Part shown: in pieces, positions 1-7,569 of the stretch
How the letters are laid out: each line of letters starts with the position of its first letter
Numbering within the stretch: position 1 is the first letter of the stretch
Source of the DNA: JAQVXR01 sp050945755
Lineage (GTDB): Bacteria > Bacillota > Dehalobacteriia > Dehalobacteriales > Dehalobacteriaceae
Direction of reading: 5' to 3'
DNA length: 18,591 bases
Assembly (NCBI GenBank): GCA_050945755.1
Contig: JBMNTN010000037.1
Coordinates: forward strand, 1-18,591
Translations under genes and position numbers: made by a program
The notes under the pieces: generated by a model
What the model was told of the DNA's origin: nothing
Databases searched by the model: none
The model's input: the letters and a program-made list of their open reading frames with translations, nothing else

Positions 1-23
1 AAAAAAACGCAACCTAAGTTGCG
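1..23 (-). terminator. Intrinsic terminator of the pdxST operon, overlapping the pdxT stop codon
   Basis: On the minus strand a 6-bp stem CGCAAC/GTTGCG (18-23 pairing with 8-13) with a 4-nt loop is followed directly by seven T residues (1-7). The pdxT stop TAG (14-16) sits in the loop, so the last two or three codons of pdxT form one arm. The stem is short but the U-tract is clean. The window edge cuts anything further downstream. Confidence 0.7.
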
Positions 24-595
24 CTCTTGGCATCCTCCACCATCTGGCAAAAATAAAGATGGATCCGCAAGTCATCGGTCAGTTCCGGATGAAATGCCGC
101 AGCCAGCAAATTACCCTGTCGGACCATAACTATTTTTTTATCATATTCAGCCAGTATTCTCACATTAGGTTTGACTGATTCAACAAAAGGAGCTCTGATA
201 AACACTGCCGGAAAGGGAGTCGACCCCAAAACATCAACCGGGAGATCAGTTTCAAAACTGTCTACCTGTCGGCCAAAGCCATTGCGCTGCACGTTAATAT
301 CCATCAGACCCAAGCTAAACTGGTTATTATTTGCAACATTTTTAGCCATAACAATCAACCCGGCACAAGTACCAAATACCGGCATACCTTGAGCAGTTTT
401 CTCCAGGATCGCTTTATCCAGCCCGTACTCAACTAATAATTTAGTGATAGTTGTACTTTCACCGCCTGGAATAATCAACCCGTCGATATTTTCTATTTCA
501 TCTGGTTTGCGGATCTGGATTGACCCTACATTACATTTTTTCAGCATGCGCTGGTGCTCCAAAAAGGCACCCTGCAATGCCAAAACTCCAATCAT
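14..595 (-). CDS. pdxT: Pyridoxal 5'-phosphate synthase glutaminase subunit PdxT
   Basis: Class I glutaminase that releases ammonia from glutamine and passes it to PdxS for PLP synthesis in the cytoplasm (DXP-independent route). The 193-aa product has the family start MIGVLALQGAF, the PGGEST motif near residues 43-48, the nucleophile in GTCAG (Cys77), and a C-terminal HPE that gives His169 and Glu171, so the catalytic triad is complete. Length is normal for the family. The ATG at 595 has a strong AGGAGG site about 8 nt upstream, and only 12 nt separate it from the pdxS stop, so the two are surely co-transcribed as a PLP synthase operon. The stop codon lies in the loop of a terminator hairpin, so this is the last gene of the transcript. 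The identification follows from the motifs and from the adjacent pdxS. Confidence 0.97.
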   Translation of the reverse strand: MIGVLALQGAFLEHQRMLKKCNVGSIQIRKPDEIENIDGLIIPGGESTTITKLLVEYGLDKAILEKTAQGMPVFGTCAGLIVMAKNVANNNQFSLGLMDINVQRNGFGRQVDSFETDLPVDVLGSTPFPAVFIRAPFVESVKPNVRILAEYDKKIVMVRQGNLLAAAFHPELTDDLRIHLYFCQMVEDAKSAT

Positions 596-607
596 CTACC
601 CAACCTC

Positions 608-1492
608 CTACCAGCCTCGCTCCTGCATTCTTTCAGCATCGGAAAGGGTAGAAATCTCAATCCCGACCATTGCTTCTCCCAAATCTTTGGACACTTCCGC
701 CAATACTTTCGCATCATTAAAGTGGGTGACAGCCGAGACAATTGCTTTCGCCCGTTTTGCCGGATCCCCGGACTTAAATATGCCTGAGCCGACAAAAACA
801 CCGTCTGAGCCTAACTGCATCATTAAGGCCGCATCAGCCGGAGTAGCTACACCACCGGCAGCAAAGTTAACTACCGGCAATTTTCCGGTTTTATGCACTT
901 CCACTATCAAATCATATGGCGCACCTAAATTTTTGGCCGCTGTCATTAGCTCATCTTCGGGAAGGTTTTGCAGCCAGCGAATTTCCCCCATTACCTGGCG
1001 CATGTGTTTGACAGCTTCAACCACATTTCCTGTTCCAGGTTCCCCTTTGGTACGAATCATGGCAGCGCCTTCGCCGATTCTTCTTAACGCTTCCCCCAGA
1101 TTACGGCACCCACAGACAAAGGGTACTTTAAAATCATGCTTATTTATATGAAATTTATCATCAGCCGGAGTAAGTACTTCACTTTCATCAATATAATCTA
1201 CCCCAAGGGCCTCCAATATTTGTGCTTCCACAAAATGTCCAATCCGGGCTTTAGCCATTACAGGAATGGTTACAGCTTCCATAATCCGTAAAATTACTGT
1301 GGGGTCTGCCATTCTGGCCACACCACCGGCTGCTCTGATATCGGCAGGAACACGTTCCAATGCCATAACGGCACAGGCACCGGCATCTTCAGCAATTTTG
1401 GCCTGTTCCGGGGTAGTTACATCCATAATTACTCCGCCTTTAAGCATTTCCGCCAACCCTTTTTTCACCGTCCAAGTACCTTTTTCCGCCAT
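608..1492 (-). CDS. pdxS: Pyridoxal 5'-phosphate synthase lyase subunit PdxS
   Basis: Synthase subunit that builds PLP from ribose 5-phosphate, glyceraldehyde 3-phosphate and the ammonia supplied by PdxT. In the family it forms a dodecamer of TIM barrels. The 294-aa product is a full-length, highly conserved PdxS/SNZ protein. Asp24 (VIMD), Lys81 (MAKARIGH) and Lys149 (IRTKGEPGTGN), the residues that carry the covalent intermediates in B. subtilis PdxS, fall at identical numbers. The ATG at 1492 has TAGGAGGT upstream. The gene follows gyrA by 69 nt and precedes pdxT by 12 nt. In B. subtilis, pdxST also lies near gyrA, but behind an rRNA operon, guaB and dacA; none of those is present here. It may be read from its own weak promoter (1530-1558), from gyrA read-through, or both. 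Confidence 0.98.
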   Translation of the reverse strand: MAEKGTWTVKKGLAEMLKGGVIMDVTTPEQAKIAEDAGACAVMALERVPADIRAAGGVARMADPTVILRIMEAVTIPVMAKARIGHFVEAQILEALGVDYIDESEVLTPADDKFHINKHDFKVPFVCGCRNLGEALRRIGEGAAMIRTKGEPGTGNVVEAVKHMRQVMGEIRWLQNLPEDELMTAAKNLGAPYDLIVEVHKTGKLPVVNFAAGGVATPADAALMMQLGSDGVFVGSGIFKSGDPAKRAKAIVSAVTHFNDAKVLAEVSKDLGEAMVGIEISTLSDAERMQERGW

Positions 1493-1529
1493 CCTAATAC
1501 CTCCTATTTTGCTTAAAGGAATTTGATTA

Positions 1530-1558
1530 ATTCTACTACAATTTTTTTTTTAATACAA
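1530..1558 (-). promoter_or_regulatory. Candidate sigma-A promoter for pdxST
   Basis: Minus strand: -35 TTGTAT (1553-1558), 17-nt spacer containing a run of ten A, -10 TAGAAT (1530-1535). The -10 matches 5 of 6 and the -35 only 3 of 6. The start would fall near 1523, about 30 nt before the pdxS ATG. I see no terminator hairpin between gyrA and this site, so read-through from gyrA is also possible. The A-tract could bend the spacer. Weak call. Confidence 0.35.
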
Positions 1559-1562
1559 CCGT

Positions 1563-4007
1563 CTAAACATCCTCAGCTTCTTTGGTCATGACCTTTGCCA
1601 CTGCCACTACCTGATCATTATCATTCAAACGCATTAAGGTAACACCTTGAGTATATCTGCCCATTATTGAAGCATCATCCACACTAATCCTAATGATTAT
1701 TCCTTCTTTGGTAATAATCATGAGATCATCCCCTGGTTTTACCACTTTAAATGCTACTAATTCACCTGTTTTCTCAGTGCGTTTAATTGTATAATATCCT
1801 TTTCCACCCCTGGTTTGCGTTCGGTATTCACTTAGCGGGGTTCGTTTTCCATACCCGTTTTCCGTAATAACAATTAATTCCGCATTATCGTGGACGGAAT
1901 CCATGGCTACCACCGCATCGTCATTTTTCAAAGCAATCCCTTTAACTCCACGAGTAACCCTTCCCATGCTCCTGACTTCCGTTTCATTAAACCGGATGGC
2001 CTGACCTTTTTTTGTACCAAGTATAATTTCCTCATTGCCGTGAGTTAATTTGACACCAATCAATTCGTCATCATCGTCCAAGCTAATAGCTATTATCCCG
2101 TCTTTTCTGGTGGAATTGTATTCCGAAAGCAGACTCTTTTTTACAATCCCATGGCGTGTGGCCATGAAAAGATATAGATCTTCACTAAAATCTTTCACAG
2201 GAATCACGGCATTAACCAATTCATCCCCTGACAAAGGCAATAAATTAACCAAAGCCATTCCCTTTGCTGTCCTACTAACCTCCGGAATTTCATGTACCTT
2301 TAATCGGTAAACCTTTCCTTTATTGGTAAATACCATTAAATAGTGATGGGTTGTTGTAATAAATAAGTGCTCAACAAAATCTTCCTCTTTGGTAGCCATG
2401 GCAGTAATACCTTTGCCGCCTCTTTTTTGGCTCCGGTAAGTGTTAATATTTAATCGCTTAATATACCCTTTGTTAGTGATAGTAATCACCATGTCTTCCT
2501 CAGCTATTAAATCTTCTTCGTTTAATTCGCTGTCATCACGGGTAATTTGAGTGCGGCGTGAATCATTGAATTTTTCTTTAATTGTTAATAATTCTTCTTT
2601 GATAATATGCAAAACCAATTTTTCATTGCGTAATACTTCTTGGAGATATGCAATAGTCTTAATTAAATCCCGATATTCATCCTCTAATTTTTGCCGCTCT
2701 AAACCGGTCAGTCTCTGCAAACGCATATCCAAAATCGCCTGTGCTTGTTTGTCGCTTAATGAAAACCGGCTCATTAATCTTTCCTTGGCAATTTCCCCGG
2801 TTTGGGATTCCCGGATAGTCTTGACCACTGCATCAATATGGTCCAAGGCAATACGCAGTCCTTCCACAATATGGGCACGGGCTTCTGCCTTTTCCAAATC
2901 AAAACGTGTACGCCGAACAATCACATCTTTCTGATGTTCCAAATAATAATAGAGAACTTCTTTGAGATTTAATACCTTAGGTTGTCCTTCAACAAGTGCA
3001 ATTATAATTACGCCAAAAGTATCCTGCAACTGAGTATGCTTATAAAGCTGATTCAGAATCACACGAGCATTAACATCCTTACGCAGCTCAATCACAATAC
3101 GCATGCCGTTACGGTCTGACTCGTCTCTTAAATCAGTAATTCCTTCTACCCTTTTATCCTTTACCAGATCAGCAATTTTTTCTATCAATTTTGCTTTATT
3201 AACTTGATAAGGGATTTCTGTAACAATTATCCGTTGTTTGCCATTGTTAGCTACTTCAATTTGTGCTTTTGCTCGAACTCTGATTGTTCCCCGGCCGGTA
3301 GTATAAGCTGATTTAATTCCCTCCCGGCCCATAATTAAGGCTCCGGTAGGGAAATCCGGTCCTTTGATCACCGTCATCAACTGAGATATCTCTGCCTCAG
3401 GGTTATCAATTAACATTATGACCCCATCAATTACTTCGCCTAAATTATGGGGTGGAATATTGGTTGCCATCCCAACAGCAATTCCCGCTGATCCATTGAC
3501 AAGCAGATTAGGAAAGCGAGAAGGAAGAACATCTGGTTCCTCCTCAGTTCCATCATAATTAGGAATAAAATTTACGGTGTTTTTTTTGATGTCGGACATC
3601 ATTTCCATGGCCAACTTGGTTAAACGAACTTCTGTATAACGCATGGCCGCAGCTGAATCGCCGTCTACAGAACCAAAATTGCCATGCCCGTCAATCAAAG
3701 GATAACGAATAGAAAAATCCTGTGCTAAACGCACAATAGCATCATAAACTGCAGAATCCCCGTGAGGATGATATTTCCCTAAAACATCACCTACCACGCG
3801 GGCAGATTTCCTATGAGGCTTATCTGGAGTTACCCCACGTTCAAACATCGAATATAAAATGCGCCTGTGCACAGGTTTTAAACCATCCCGCACATCAGGC
3901 AGAGCCCGCCCAACAATTACGCTCATGGCATAATCAATATAAGACTTTTTCATTTCGTCGTCTATATTCACAGGGAGTATTTTTCCGTGTGTAAAATCAG
4001 CCGACAT
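1563..4007 (-). CDS. gyrA: DNA gyrase subunit A
   Basis: Breakage-reunion subunit of gyrase, which with GyrB introduces negative supercoils using ATP. The 814-aa product is full length. It has the N-terminal winged-helix/tower core with catalytic Tyr124 (AAMRYTE), the coiled-coil and C-gate region near residues 370-490, and the C-terminal beta-pinwheel with the GyrA box QKRGGKG at 527-533, which is the mark of gyrase rather than topoisomerase IV. At the quinolone-contact sites the protein has Ser85 and Asp89 (equivalent to E. coli Ser83 and Asp87), the susceptible-type residues. ATG 4007 follows GAGGTG at about 8 nt. It lies 42 nt after gyrB on the same strand, so gyrBA is an operon. No terminator hairpin is evident before pdxS. 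Confidence 0.98.
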   Translation of the reverse strand: MSADFTHGKILPVNIDDEMKKSYIDYAMSVIVGRALPDVRDGLKPVHRRILYSMFERGVTPDKPHRKSARVVGDVLGKYHPHGDSAVYDAIVRLAQDFSIRYPLIDGHGNFGSVDGDSAAAMRYTEVRLTKLAMEMMSDIKKNTVNFIPNYDGTEEEPDVLPSRFPNLLVNGSAGIAVGMATNIPPHNLGEVIDGVIMLIDNPEAEISQLMTVIKGPDFPTGALIMGREGIKSAYTTGRGTIRVRAKAQIEVANNGKQRIIVTEIPYQVNKAKLIEKIADLVKDKRVEGITDLRDESDRNGMRIVIELRKDVNARVILNQLYKHTQLQDTFGVIIIALVEGQPKVLNLKEVLYYYLEHQKDVIVRRTRFDLEKAEARAHIVEGLRIALDHIDAVVKTIRESQTGEIAKERLMSRFSLSDKQAQAILDMRLQRLTGLERQKLEDEYRDLIKTIAYLQEVLRNEKLVLHIIKEELLTIKEKFNDSRRTQITRDDSELNEEDLIAEEDMVITITNKGYIKRLNINTYRSQKRGGKGITAMATKEEDFVEHLFITTTHHYLMVFTNKGKVYRLKVHEIPEVSRTAKGMALVNLLPLSGDELVNAVIPVKDFSEDLYLFMATRHGIVKKSLLSEYNSTRKDGIIAISLDDDDELIGVKLTHGNEEIILGTKKGQAIRFNETEVRSMGRVTRGVKGIALKNDDAVVAMDSVHDNAELIVITENGYGKRTPLSEYRTQTRGGKGYYTIKRTEKTGELVAFKVVKPGDDLMIITKEGIIIRISVDDASIMGRYTQGVTLMRLNDNDQVVAVAKVMTKEAEDV

Positions 4008-4049
4008 TATTCCACCTCATTTCTAAAAGCCAATAACAACCATGTTAAG

Positions 4050-5957
4050 TTAAATATCCAGATTTCTTACTTCCCTGGCATTTCTCTGAATAAACTCCCG
4101 ACGCGGTTCAACCTTATCTCCCATTAAAATAGTAAATATTTCATCAGCAGCCAGAACATCTTCCAAAGTTACCCGCAGAATAGTCCGAGTTTCAGGATTC
4201 ATGGTTGTCTCCCAAAGCTGCTCCGGATTCATTTCCCCTAACCCTTTATAACGCTGAACGTCAAATTTTTCTTTTGTTAAATTATTTGTAAATTTCTCCA
4301 TCTCACTTTCCGTATAAAGGTAGTGATCTTTATTACCTACCTTAACCTTAAAAAGCGGGGGTTGGGCAATATAGACATAACCCGCTTCAATTAAAGGCCT
4401 CATAAAGCGGAAGAAAAAGGTAAGTAAAAGTGTCCTGATGTGTGATCCGTCTACATCCGCATCTGTCATAATTATCAGTTTGTGGTACCTGGCCTTGCTT
4501 ATTTCAAAATCATCAGAAATCCCTGTACCCATCGCAGTAATCATTGCGCGAATTTCTTCATTGGTCAGAATTCTATCAAGTCGGGCCTTTTCCACATTAA
4601 GAATTTTCCCACGTAAAGGAAGAATAGCTTGAGTCCTTCGGTCTCTGCCCTGTTTGGCAGAACCACCGGCAGAATCTCCCTCCACTAAGTAAAGTTCACT
4701 TAGCGCGGGATCCTTCACCGAACAATCCGCCAGTTTTCCCGGTAAAGAAGTGCTCTCCAAGGCACTTTTCCTACGGGTTAGCTCTCTCGCTTTTCTTGCA
4801 GCTTCTCTGGCACGGGCAGCCTGAACTGTTTTTTCAATAATGCGTCGAGCAATAGGTGGATTTTCCTCAAGAAATGTTCCCATCCCTTCTCCAACAATGG
4901 AATCAACAATCCCGCGCACTTCACTGTTTCCTAGTTTTGTTTTTGTCTGTCCTTCAAACTGAGGTTCCCGAACTTTTACACTAATTACTGCCGTTAATCC
5001 TTCTCGGATATCTTCTCCGGAAAGATTAGCCTGGCCATCTTTTAAAATATTAAATTTGCGGGCATAATCGTTAATTATTCTTGTCAATGCAGTCTTGAAA
5101 CCAGCCTCATGAGTACCACCTTCCTGGGTATGTATATTATTGGCAAAAGAAATAATATTTTCACTGTACCCATTATTATACTGAAGGCTTACTTCTACTT
5201 GCACTTGATCCTTTTCTGATTCAAAAAATATCGGCTTATTATACAAAACATCTTTATTTTTATTCAAGAACTTTACAAAATCAATAATACCGCCATTATG
5301 TTTGTAAACTGTTTCAAAACCGTCTCTTTTGTCTTTTAATTCTATCGACACACCTTTATTTAAAAAGGACAGTTCTCTTAATCGAAGCGCAAGGGTTTCC
5401 CTGTTAAAATCCAATTCTTCAAATATTTCACTATCAGGCTTAAATGTAATCTCCGTTCCCGTTCCGTTTGCTTTCCCAACTATTTTTAAAGCTGTTAACG
5501 GGTTACCTCGCGCATATTTCTGCATATAAATATGTTCGTTTCTTTTTACTTTGACAGTTAACCATTCAGAAAGGGCATTAACCACAGACATACCAACGCC
5601 ATGCAATCCCCCGGAAACCTTATAACCGTTACCACCAAATTTACCGCCGGCGTGAAGAATAGTAAGAGCCACTTCAACAGCGGGCTTTCCTGTTTTTTCA
5701 TGAATATCAACCGGAATCCCTCGACCATTATCGCTTATTGTTACACTACCATCTTCTTGAATTGTCACATTAATCTTATCGCAGTACCCCGCAAGTGCTT
5801 CATCAATACTATTGTCCACTATTTCGTAAACCAGATGATGGAGCCCCCTGGCACTGGTACTGCCAATATACATACTGGGACGTTTGCGAACCGCTTCCAA
5901 CCCTTCTAAGACTTGTATTTGACTGGCATCATAAGTTGTATCAATATGATTTTCCAT
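4050..5957 (-). CDS. gyrB: DNA gyrase subunit B
   Basis: ATPase subunit of DNA gyrase. The 635-aa product has the GHKL ATPase domain (Glu45 and Asn49 in YEIVDNSIDEA, Asp76 in ISDNGRGIP, and the lid sequence GGLHGVGMSVVNALS at 116-130), a transducer domain ending with the QTKTKLGN loop near 337-344, and the TOPRIM domain with Glu426 (LVEGDSAGGS), PLRGKILNVEKAR at 447-459 and Asp499/Asp501/Asp503 (TDADVDGSH). It ends in the conserved Gly-Glu-Met-Asn-Pro-x-Gln-Leu-Trp segment. The length of about 635 residues is typical of Gram-positive GyrB. The ATG at 5957 has GGGAGGGA upstream. A strong promoter precedes it at 6011-6039, after the terminator of the dnaA-side operon, so gyrBA can be transcribed on its own. 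Confidence 0.98.
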   Translation of the reverse strand: MENHIDTTYDASQIQVLEGLEAVRKRPSMYIGSTSARGLHHLVYEIVDNSIDEALAGYCDKINVTIQEDGSVTISDNGRGIPVDIHEKTGKPAVEVALTILHAGGKFGGNGYKVSGGLHGVGMSVVNALSEWLTVKVKRNEHIYMQKYARGNPLTALKIVGKANGTGTEITFKPDSEIFEELDFNRETLALRLRELSFLNKGVSIELKDKRDGFETVYKHNGGIIDFVKFLNKNKDVLYNKPIFFESEKDQVQVEVSLQYNNGYSENIISFANNIHTQEGGTHEAGFKTALTRIINDYARKFNILKDGQANLSGEDIREGLTAVISVKVREPQFEGQTKTKLGNSEVRGIVDSIVGEGMGTFLEENPPIARRIIEKTVQAARAREAARKARELTRRKSALESTSLPGKLADCSVKDPALSELYLVEGDSAGGSAKQGRDRRTQAILPLRGKILNVEKARLDRILTNEEIRAMITAMGTGISDDFEISKARYHKLIIMTDADVDGSHIRTLLLTFFFRFMRPLIEAGYVYIAQPPLFKVKVGNKDHYLYTESEMEKFTNNLTKEKFDVQRYKGLGEMNPEQLWETTMNPETRTILRVTLEDVLAADEIFTILMGDKVEPRREFIQRNAREVRNLDI

Positions 5958-6010
5958 TATAAAAAGTCCCTCCCCCAGAACCAGGTAGTCTCGAACATTC
6001 CTAAAGTTTA

Positions 6011-6039
6011 ATTATATAAGAAAAGCATATTTAACTCAA
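6011..6039 (-). promoter_or_regulatory. Sigma-A promoter for gyrBA
   Basis: Minus strand: -35 TTGAGT (6034-6039), 17-nt spacer, -10 TATAAT (6011-6016, perfect). The start would be near 6004, leaving a 5' leader of about 47 nt before the gyrB ATG. Its place just downstream of the remB terminator supports a separate gyrBA transcript. Confidence 0.65.
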
Positions 6040-6139
6040 GTAAATATTGTATAGTATCCCTCATTTTGCTAGAAATATTACTATATATTGGGTAATATTA
6101 ATAGCTGTACAAAATAATTGACATTTTATAAATGAAATA

Positions 6140-6160
6140 AACCGTGAATTTTTCACGGTT
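6140..6160 (-). terminator. Hairpin downstream of remB, probable terminator
   Basis: A 9-bp perfect stem AACCGTGAA/TTCACGGTT (arms 6140-6148 and 6152-6160) with a 3-nt loop begins one base after the remB stop on the minus strand. The following minus-strand sequence is T-rich but broken by A, C and G, so termination may be partial. On the plus strand no T-run follows it. It separates the dnaA-dnaN-recF-remB group from gyrBA. Confidence 0.6.
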
Positions 6161-6409
6161 TCAAATGGCTGACTTTCCATAAACCCTTTTTAATAATGTC
6201 ATTGGGGATATGGGCGAAAAAATAATATTCTCATCAGTTATTATTACCGACTTGCATTCCTCATCAGTTGTAACCTTTTTATTAGCTGGATTATTACAAA
6301 CTATCATATGTTTGGGTAGGCAATCAGCTTTTTTTAGTTTTTTATAGTCTAAAATCAAAATAATCTTATTTAAATCAAGCATTTTATCATTTCCAATATG
6401 CAGATACAT
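6161..6409 (-). CDS. remB: RemB-like (YaaB, DUF370) small DNA-binding regulator
   Basis: 82-aa protein starting MYLHIGND and containing the SPISPMTLLKR segment near residues 65-75, which matches the DUF370/RemA-RemB family as I know it from B. subtilis YaaB (RemB, about 81 aa). RemA of that family oligomerises and binds DNA to activate matrix genes in Bacillus. RemB's own role is less clear, and the target here is unknown. The synteny recF-remB-gyrB is the same as in B. subtilis, which supports orthology. The ATG at 6409 follows the recF stop by 6 nt. Its Shine-Dalgarno AGGTGA overlaps the recF TGA, so the two are probably translationally coupled. The middle (residues 25-55) is divergent. Family assignment is firm; the biological role is an inference. 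Confidence 0.88.
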   Translation of the reverse strand: MYLHIGNDKMLDLNKIILILDYKKLKKADCLPKHMIVCNNPANKKVTTDEECKSVIITDENIIFSPISPMTLLKRVYGKSAI

Positions 6410-6415
6410 TAATTT

Positions 6416-7534
6416 TCACCTGCTGATATTTAATATTTTCCCTTGTGAAATTTTTATTTTTTGCTGATTACCGGAAAAATTATAATCGGCGTCTGTTGCC
6501 GTAATAAACGTTTGCACTTTATTTCCGATTATCTGGAGCAAATGCTCCCTCCTGGATTCGTCAAGCTCAGACATAACATCATCAAGTAATAGTACAGGAT
6601 ATTCAGATGTTTCTGATTTCATTAATTCTAATTCAGCCATTTTTAACGAAAGGGCAGTTGTCCTCTGCTGCCCCTGAGAACCATATTTTTTCACGTCATT
6701 GTTATTAATTATCAGCTTAAAATCATCCCGATGGGGGCCAACAATTGTAACTCCCCTGCTTATTTCTTCTTTCCTGACCTTTTCAAGTTTCTCAAAAAAT
6801 AAATCTTTTAGGCAATTTAAATCAGCAGATTTTAGCACATCGTCTTTTTCCAATCCAACATATACAATTTCTAAATCTTCTGCTCCCCCTGTGATCTTTC
6901 GATGCATCAAGCGAGCTAACGGACTTAATTTTTTTAAAACTTCCATTCTCTTTTTAATAATCTTACTTCCAATATCAACCAACTGTTCATCCCATATAGC
7001 AAGCAAAGATTCTTTATTTTTTCTCCCGTTTATCTCTTTAAGTAAATTATTTCGTTGAAAGATAATTTTTTGGTACTGCCAAATAAGATGCAAGTAAGAG
7101 GGAAACAACTGAATCATTTCCCCGTCTAAGTATTTTCTGCGTCGAGCAGGGTTTGATTTTACAATATCCAAATCCTCTGGAGAAAAAATAACTGTATTTA
7201 AAATACCTATAAAATCACTTAATTTTTTCCGCTGGTTGCCGTTTACCTTTGCAACTTTCCGCCCAGCCCGGGTATAACCAACAGAAAGATTATATTCAAT
7301 ATTATTTTTTAAAACCGTTCCCTGAATATAAAAGAATTGTTGACCCCAACGGATTAATTCTTCATCTTTTCCGGATCGAAAGGATGAACCCGTACTTAAA
7401 TAGCTCACGGCTTCTAAAAGGTTAGACTTCCCTTGAGCATTTAAACCACAAATTATATTTACCCCATACGACCAATCAATCTGTAAAGAGGTATAATTTC
7501 GAAAATTCCGTAAAATTAGAGAACTAAAAAGCAA
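6416..7534 (-). CDS. recF: DNA replication and repair protein RecF
   Basis: SMC-like ATPase that, with RecO and RecR, helps load RecA at single-strand gaps. The sequence shows Walker A GLNAQGKSN (Lys36 from the start chosen here), a signature GSQGQQRTTALSLKMAE and Walker B YPVLLLDDVMSELD near the C-terminus, as expected for RecF. I start it at a TTG (7532-7534), giving 372 aa and the N-terminus MLFSSLILRNFRNY, whose spacing to the conserved RNY matches the family. GAGGTG (7541-7546) lies 6 nt upstream of that TTG. The in-frame GTG at 7541-7543 would add three residues but is itself part of the Shine-Dalgarno. It follows dnaN by 35 nt with no S4-domain gene between, and is 6 nt from remB. Confidence 0.95.
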   Translation of the reverse strand: MLFSSLILRNFRNYTSLQIDWSYGVNIICGLNAQGKSNLLEAVSYLSTGSSFRSGKDEELIRWGQQFFYIQGTVLKNNIEYNLSVGYTRAGRKVAKVNGNQRKKLSDFIGILNTVIFSPEDLDIVKSNPARRRKYLDGEMIQLFPSYLHLIWQYQKIIFQRNNLLKEINGRKNKESLLAIWDEQLVDIGSKIIKKRMEVLKKLSPLARLMHRKITGGAEDLEIVYVGLEKDDVLKSADLNCLKDLFFEKLEKVRKEEISRGVTIVGPHRDDFKLIINNNDVKKYGSQGQQRTTALSLKMAELELMKSETSEYPVLLLDDVMSELDESRREHLLQIIGNKVQTFITATDADYNFSGNQQKIKISQGKILNISR

Positions 7535-7540
7535 TAAACA

Positions 7541-7546
7541 CACCTC
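7541..7546 (-). promoter_or_regulatory. Ribosome binding site that fixes a TTG start for recF
   Basis: Minus-strand GAGGTG with a 6-nt spacer to TTG 7532-7534. A longer frame could begin at the GTG in this same hexamer, which cannot be both binding site and start codon. The TTG is therefore the better start. Confidence 0.75.
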
Positions 7547-7569
7547 ATTATTAAGGCATAAAATATAAT

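Noticed and set aside
444..1151. Long open frame on the plus strand opposite pdxT/pdxS (235 codons).
   Set aside because: It lies antisense to two highly conserved genes, has no plausible binding site or recognisable domain, and reflects codon bias of the real genes.
6118..6123. Plus-strand TTGACA in the remB-gyrB gap.
   Set aside because: No -10 hexamer lies 16-18 nt downstream; the sequence there is the remB hairpin, and no plus-strand gene follows.
6687..6702. TTTTTCACGT in recF as a parS half-site.
   Set aside because: One half fits but the other does not continue the palindrome; about 10 of 16 matches.
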